DNA from: DSWT01 sp034433375
Lineage (GTDB): Bacteria > Chloroflexota > Anaerolineae > B4-G1 > SLSP01
Assembly: GCA_034433375.1 (NCBI GenBank)
Contig: DAOUAQ010000001.1
Span: forward strand, 1 to 7,734
Length of the DNA: 7,734 bases
Direction: 5' to 3'
Program-made: the position numbers and the translations under genes
Shown here: positions 4,838 through 7,734 of the stretch, piece after piece
How positions within the stretch are numbered: position 1 is the stretch's first letter
Layout of the letters: the number at the start of each line of letters is the position of its first letter
The notes under the pieces: generated by a model
Databases searched by the model: none
Told to the model about the DNA's origin: nothing
The model's input: only the letters and a program-made list of their open reading frames with translations

Positions 4838-7669
4838 TTACTGTCGTATTACCAGGGGCAAATAGACATACATTCTTTCTTGCCATTCTGCTTGTACGGT
4901 GAAGGTCATCACCGCAGATGGCGACCAAATGCCCTCATTGTCTTGCGCGCGGAAGGTGATGGTATGAACGCCAGTCGTTAACAACACGGCGGTGCGTGTA
5001 AATTCAGACTGTGCGCTCAAAAGGCCGGCGATATTGGAACGCCACTCATAGGCGACAATCGGAGCGCCTGCGCCTTCCTGGTCGGTGTCTTCCGCCATTC
5101 CGATAAAGGTGAAGGTTTCGTCCGGCCCAATATCGTTGCGATCTGATTGGATGGCCTGAATGACAGCCACAGGCACACCTACGTCGCCTGTATTGGCGTT
5201 AGGCATATCGCCAGGCCAGGTGTTTTCTGCTGGCGCAAATTCCTGCGCTCCATCTTCGCCTACGGTGAGCGCCAATACCCCCTCATCTTTACCGGGACTG
5301 GTAGCTGCTGGCGGTGGATTCTCGCCGATGCTGTCAGGCGTCTTGCTGAGGTCGGTATACGGTTCAGGATCAGGCGGAAGGGCGGTGGATGAATTGTAAA
5401 GGCCAAACTCCCACAGCGAAATACCCCATTGCGTGCCGCGCTGTGAAGCATACATCATGAAATAGCGCGCCGTGGTCGGGGTGAACCGGACCATATCCGC
5501 GCCGCCATTGCCGCTATCGGTCCAGTAGAGGTTAGACCAATAGGAACCAGTCCAGTAGTAGATGCCATAACGCCGGGCATAAGCAGTTTCCCAACGTAGA
5601 ATAGCGGTGTCTACCCGACGGCTTGCGCCCAAATCCACTTCAATCCATTGCGGATCGCTGAATCGTGATGACCAGCGCGTCCCAGGATCGCCATCCACTG
5701 CTTTTGCCGGCAGCAAGCGCCCATTCTCTACGGACGAAGCTGATACGGATTTGTTCAATGCCAGATTGTTAGCATCTACCAACCGCAATCGGATTTGGTA
5801 AGCGCCGCTTGAACTATGCTCATACGAACGAGCTTTAACGCGATACGTGCCTGTATTTGGCGCGATGAAAACAACCCAAGAATTGGTGCTGTTCTCGCTA
5901 TCGTCATTGAAGGCAACGCGGTTTCCGGTGGGGCTATAGACCTCCAGGACTGTATCTACATTGCTGCCGTCTTTCCATAACTTGATGCTCACAATCCGGG
6001 AGGATACGCCACTAAAATAATAGGTATCTTCATCGCTGTTGCTGTTCAGAACGCCGTTGCGAGTCTGATCGTGGCTCAACCATCGTCCATCTTCATTGTC
6101 GGAACCGCTGCTGCTGGCTAATGTGGCGCGCAACCGATAAGCGCCAGTCGAATCATTGTACCCTTTTGCCACGACAATAAAGCGTCCTGAAGTTTGCAAT
6201 GTGACCACCAAACGTGAATCTGTTGTTCCTGAAGCGTCATCATTTACACCTATGGTTTGATTATTAGGATCGCGCACATAAACATAGGTATCCAGATTGC
6301 TGTTGTTTTTCCACATCTCTACGGTCAATACTTGTCCGGCCGTGCCGTTGATATAGTAAGGGTCTTCATCGTTGCCGGGATTGCGCGTGCCGTAAATATC
6401 CTGTCCAGAAGTCAAGGTGCGCCCGTCGTCGGGGTCAGAGTCTTCATAGGCGCGAATTGAGTCCCCGCTGCCAGCATAAGCGTATTTCGTTACGCCGTCT
6501 TTTACCATAGTGCCGTAGTAAGCACGGTTTTGAGAGTCTTTACGAACAGTCCACCCACCGAATACCATCCCATCAATGGGTTGGTGGATGTTGCTAAGGC
6601 GTACCCCAAAGTGAACGTGTGAGCCTGTGGCCCGGCCACTCCAACCGCACGCAGCGCCGGTGCCACATCCCGGTCTCCCCAACGGCGCGCCGGCTGCGAC
6701 TGTTTGGTTAAGACTCACTTGAATATCTTCCAGGTGGAAATATGAAGTAGACCAACCACCGCCATGGTCTACTCTAACCAAATTGCAGTTGGCATAAACG
6801 ATAGTTCCGCCTTTAACTGCCCGCACAAATTGATTGACCCAGCGACACCCTGTCCCGCCGCCAGGAGCGTAATCAACACAGGAATAAGGAATGGTTTGAC
6901 CGCCGCCCGCGCCGTCATGAGGGCCGCCTGTGTAATACCAGGTCTCGCTATTTCCCCAGGGCAAGCGCATATTGTCTGGCGCGGTGATCGCTGTGGGGGT
7001 AAGGGTAGATTGTTCGGGAAGCTCTATTGAACCAAACAACTGTGTATAAGTAGTATAGAAACTCTCAGCGTTTTGTGAAACCCAAGTCTGCCATTGTTTC
7101 TCATCTGTTCCTAATGCCAGAAACCGCAACAACGCATAGGTTCCAGCGTTGATTTCTGGGGCAATCTCAATGACTTTGCCATTGCTCAAAACTACTTGCG
7201 TTTTGTTTTCCTGGTAATAACGATCATAGAAACCCAGGCTCAATTCCTCAGCAGCCCAGGCTAGTTGCGCCGCGAATCCCTGTTGCGTGGCTTCGTGATT
7301 CCCCATAGCTTGTTCCAATACACCCTTTCGGGGATATGAAACAGTGAGTAACCGACTTTTCAGTTCCAGGAGGCTCAACAGTACGCGCGGGCTGACACCC
7401 CACAATTCGCCCTGAAATGCAATGGCCCGCGCTGCCGGAACGCTATAACCTTGGTTTTCAAATGTATAGCTCTTGAGACTACCCGGATAGTCCGCGAGAA
7501 AAAGTTGGACTTCATTTTCTGACATTGGATAAACGAATTCTTCATTAGTTAGAAAAACCGAGAGAGACGGAGAATGTTGTGCGGATACCGTCGTCGGCAT
7601 AGAAGTAGTAAAACCCATCATAATACTGATTGCAAGTACAACACACGTTAACCTCTGCCACAGTTTCAT
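4838..7669 (-). CDS. Secreted M23 (beta-lytic/LasA-like) metallopeptidase with two PPC, F5/8C and PKD-like domains
   Basis: Predicted exported zinc endopeptidase of 943 residues; M23A relatives cut glycine-rich peptides, including cell-wall cross-bridges and elastin. ATG at 7669 is supported by AAGGAG 8 bases upstream. Order: Sec signal peptide 1-30, likely cut after VSA; helical domain about 33-215 (GELWGVSPRVLLSLLELKS), faintly lytic-transglycosylase-like; M23 catalytic domain about 245-365; PPC domains about 405-520 and 526-632, each with a D-E-D, DT and NDD pattern; F5/8 type C (discoidin-like) domain 633-758 (ALNKSVSASS, AVDGDPGTRWSS, QWIEVDLG); Pro/Asp/Glu-rich linker 760-830; PKD-like domain 831-926; tail YVYLPLVIRQ. 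Likely zinc ligands are His251 (TGGPH), Asp266 (CVDYAP) and His353 (HVHFG), with catalytic His312 and His351; Cys335/Cys341 may pair as in beta-lytic proteases. First gene of a likely two-gene operon with the C11 protease. The family is secure; the target, peptidoglycan or protein, is open. Confidence 0.92.
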   Translation of the reverse strand: MKLWQRLTCVVLAISIMMGFTTSMPTTVSAQHSPSLSVFLTNEEFVYPMSENEVQLFLADYPGSLKSYTFENQGYSVPAARAIAFQGELWGVSPRVLLSLLELKSRLLTVSYPRKGVLEQAMGNHEATQQGFAAQLAWAAEELSLGFYDRYYQENKTQVVLSNGKVIEIAPEINAGTYALLRFLALGTDEKQWQTWVSQNAESFYTTYTQLFGSIELPEQSTLTPTAITAPDNMRLPWGNSETWYYTGGPHDGAGGGQTIPYSCVDYAPGGGTGCRWVNQFVRAVKGGTIVYANCNLVRVDHGGGWSTSYFHLEDIQVSLNQTVAAGAPLGRPGCGTGAACGWSGRATGSHVHFGVRLSNIHQPIDGMVFGGWTVRKDSQNRAYYGTMVKDGVTKYAYAGSGDSIRAYEDSDPDDGRTLTSGQDIYGTRNPGNDEDPYYINGTAGQVLTVEMWKNNSNLDTYVYVRDPNNQTIGVNDDASGTTDSRLVVTLQTSGRFIVVAKGYNDSTGAYRLRATLASSSGSDNEDGRWLSHDQTRNGVLNSNSDEDTYYFSGVSSRIVSIKLWKDGSNVDTVLEVYSPTGNRVAFNDDSENSTNSWVVFIAPNTGTYRVKARSYEHSSSGAYQIRLRLVDANNLALNKSVSASSVENGRLLPAKAVDGDPGTRWSSRFSDPQWIEVDLGASRRVDTAILRWETAYARRYGIYYWTGSYWSNLYWTDSGNGGADMVRFTPTTARYFMMYASQRGTQWGISLWEFGLYNSSTALPPDPEPYTDLSKTPDSIGENPPPAATSPGKDEGVLALTVGEDGAQEFAPAENTWPGDMPNANTGDVGVPVAVIQAIQSDRNDIGPDETFTFIGMAEDTDQEGAGAPIVAYEWRSNIAGLLSAQSEFTRTAVLLTTGVHTITFRAQDNEGIWSPSAVMTFTVQAEWQERMYVYLPLVIRQ
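4841..4870 (-). other. C-terminal tail motif of the M23 peptidase (YVYLPLVIRQ)
   Basis: The final ten residues (934-943) directly follow the PKD-like domain and a short EWQERM spacer. They share the YLP(L/M)V(L/I)(R/K) pattern with the tail of the C11 protease. Two otherwise unrelated catalytic proteins in tandem with the same terminal hydrophobic strand suggests a common export, folding or surface-retention signal. That role is inference; the similarity itself is directly visible. Confidence 0.65.
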
Positions 7670-7677
7670 TTGATGAA

Positions 7678-7683
7678 CTCCTT
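7678..7683 (-). promoter_or_regulatory. Ribosome binding site of the M23 peptidase gene
   Basis: On the minus strand AAGGAG, within AAAAAAGGAG, lies 8 bases before the ATG at 7667-7669. This supports that start, which also gives a well-formed signal peptide. Confidence 0.8.
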
Positions 7684-7702
7684 TTTTAGTATTGGAATAA
7701 GC

Positions 7703-7734
7703 ATACTCAGTATAATATCAAAAAAAAAAAAAAA
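7703..7734 (-). promoter_or_regulatory. Possible promoter region of the two-gene operon, incomplete at window edge
   Basis: On the minus strand TATACT (7709-7714) matches five of six bases of the -10 consensus and would place a start near 7701, leaving a leader of about 30 bases. The corresponding -35 position falls in the terminal T run and beyond the window, so it cannot be tested. A short palindrome, ATACT-C-AGTAT (7703-7713), overlaps the candidate -10 and could bind a regulator, but such short palindromes occur by chance. The same bases read TATAAT on the plus strand (7711-7716), so direction is ambiguous. Confidence 0.35.
7720..7734. other. Run of 15 A at the right edge, likely contig end
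   Basis: Fifteen consecutive A residues close the window. A homopolymer exactly at the end is typical of an assembly break or sequencing artefact. It may also be a true A/T-rich promoter-upstream element, because the minus strand reads as a T run just upstream of the candidate -10. Confidence 0.6.

Noticed and set aside
4641..4928. A 95-codon minus-strand frame spanning the gap between the two genes
   Set aside because: It overlaps both genes in another frame and has no recognisable sequence; the gap is better explained by a hairpin and a ribosome site.
653..7030. Several plus-strand open frames of 60-90 codons opposite the two protease genes
   Set aside because: Each lies antisense to well-supported protein domains, shows no recognisable motif, and is expected by chance.
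7643..7669. Lipoprotein signal in the M23 protein because of an early Cys (residue 9, RLTC)
   Set aside because: The Cys precedes the hydrophobic core rather than following it, and a good signal peptidase I site (VSA before Gln31) is present.
7711..7716. TATAAT on the plus strand as a rightward promoter
   Set aside because: There is no visible -35 at the correct distance (upstream on the plus strand is the ribosome site and leader of the M23 gene), and the A-run at the edge prevents evaluation of any downstream gene.
1..7734. CRISPR arrays, insertion sequences, tRNA or rRNA genes
   Set aside because: No regularly spaced direct repeats, terminal inverted repeats with a transposase, or cloverleaf/rRNA signatures were seen; nearly all sequence is explained by three protein genes.

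Overview
The window reads as chromosomal DNA from a member of the Chloroflexota, probably Anaerolineae/Caldilineae-like. This is inferred from the architecture of the two large secreted proteins: PPC domains with the 'HTFH..nDiDWVaY' style, and C-terminal tails of the form YLP(L/M)V(L/I)(R/K), both familiar in exported proteins of that phylum. No rRNA or other phylogenetic marker is present, so the assignment is tentative. The right edge ends in a run of 15 A residues and looks like a contig end.

Layout: (1) bases 1-324, plus strand, are the 3' end of hisF, a GC-rich (about 70%) histidine-biosynthesis gene cut by the left edge. (2) Bases 325-424 are a convergent intergenic gap with a long, nearly perfect hairpin that probably serves as a terminator. 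(3) Bases 425-4762 (open to 4780), minus strand, encode a very large secreted protein with an N-terminal propeptide-like domain, about eight degenerate beta-rich repeat units, a PPC domain and a C-terminal clostripain (C11) cysteine protease. (4) Bases 4763-4837 are a short gap with an 11-bp hairpin. (5) Bases 4838-7669, minus strand, encode a secreted M23 (beta-lytic/LasA-like) metallopeptidase with two PPC domains, a discoidin-like (F5/8C) domain and a PKD-like domain. (6) Bases 7670-7734 hold its ribosome-binding site and part of a promoter region.

The two minus-strand genes lie head to tail and are probably co-transcribed from a promoter at or beyond the right edge, with the M23 gene first. 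Both products have Sec signal peptides, adhesion-type accessory domains and the same short C-terminal tail. The simplest reading is a pair of exported hydrolases, one cutting glycine-rich peptide or cell-wall cross-bridges and one cutting after basic residues, held at or released from the cell surface for scavenging or attack on other cells. The most unusual elements are the subtilisin-propeptide-like (I9-type) domain on a C11 protease, the long Tyr-rich repeat array in front of its catalytic domain, and the shared C-terminal tail. No mobile element, CRISPR array, tRNA or rRNA was found.
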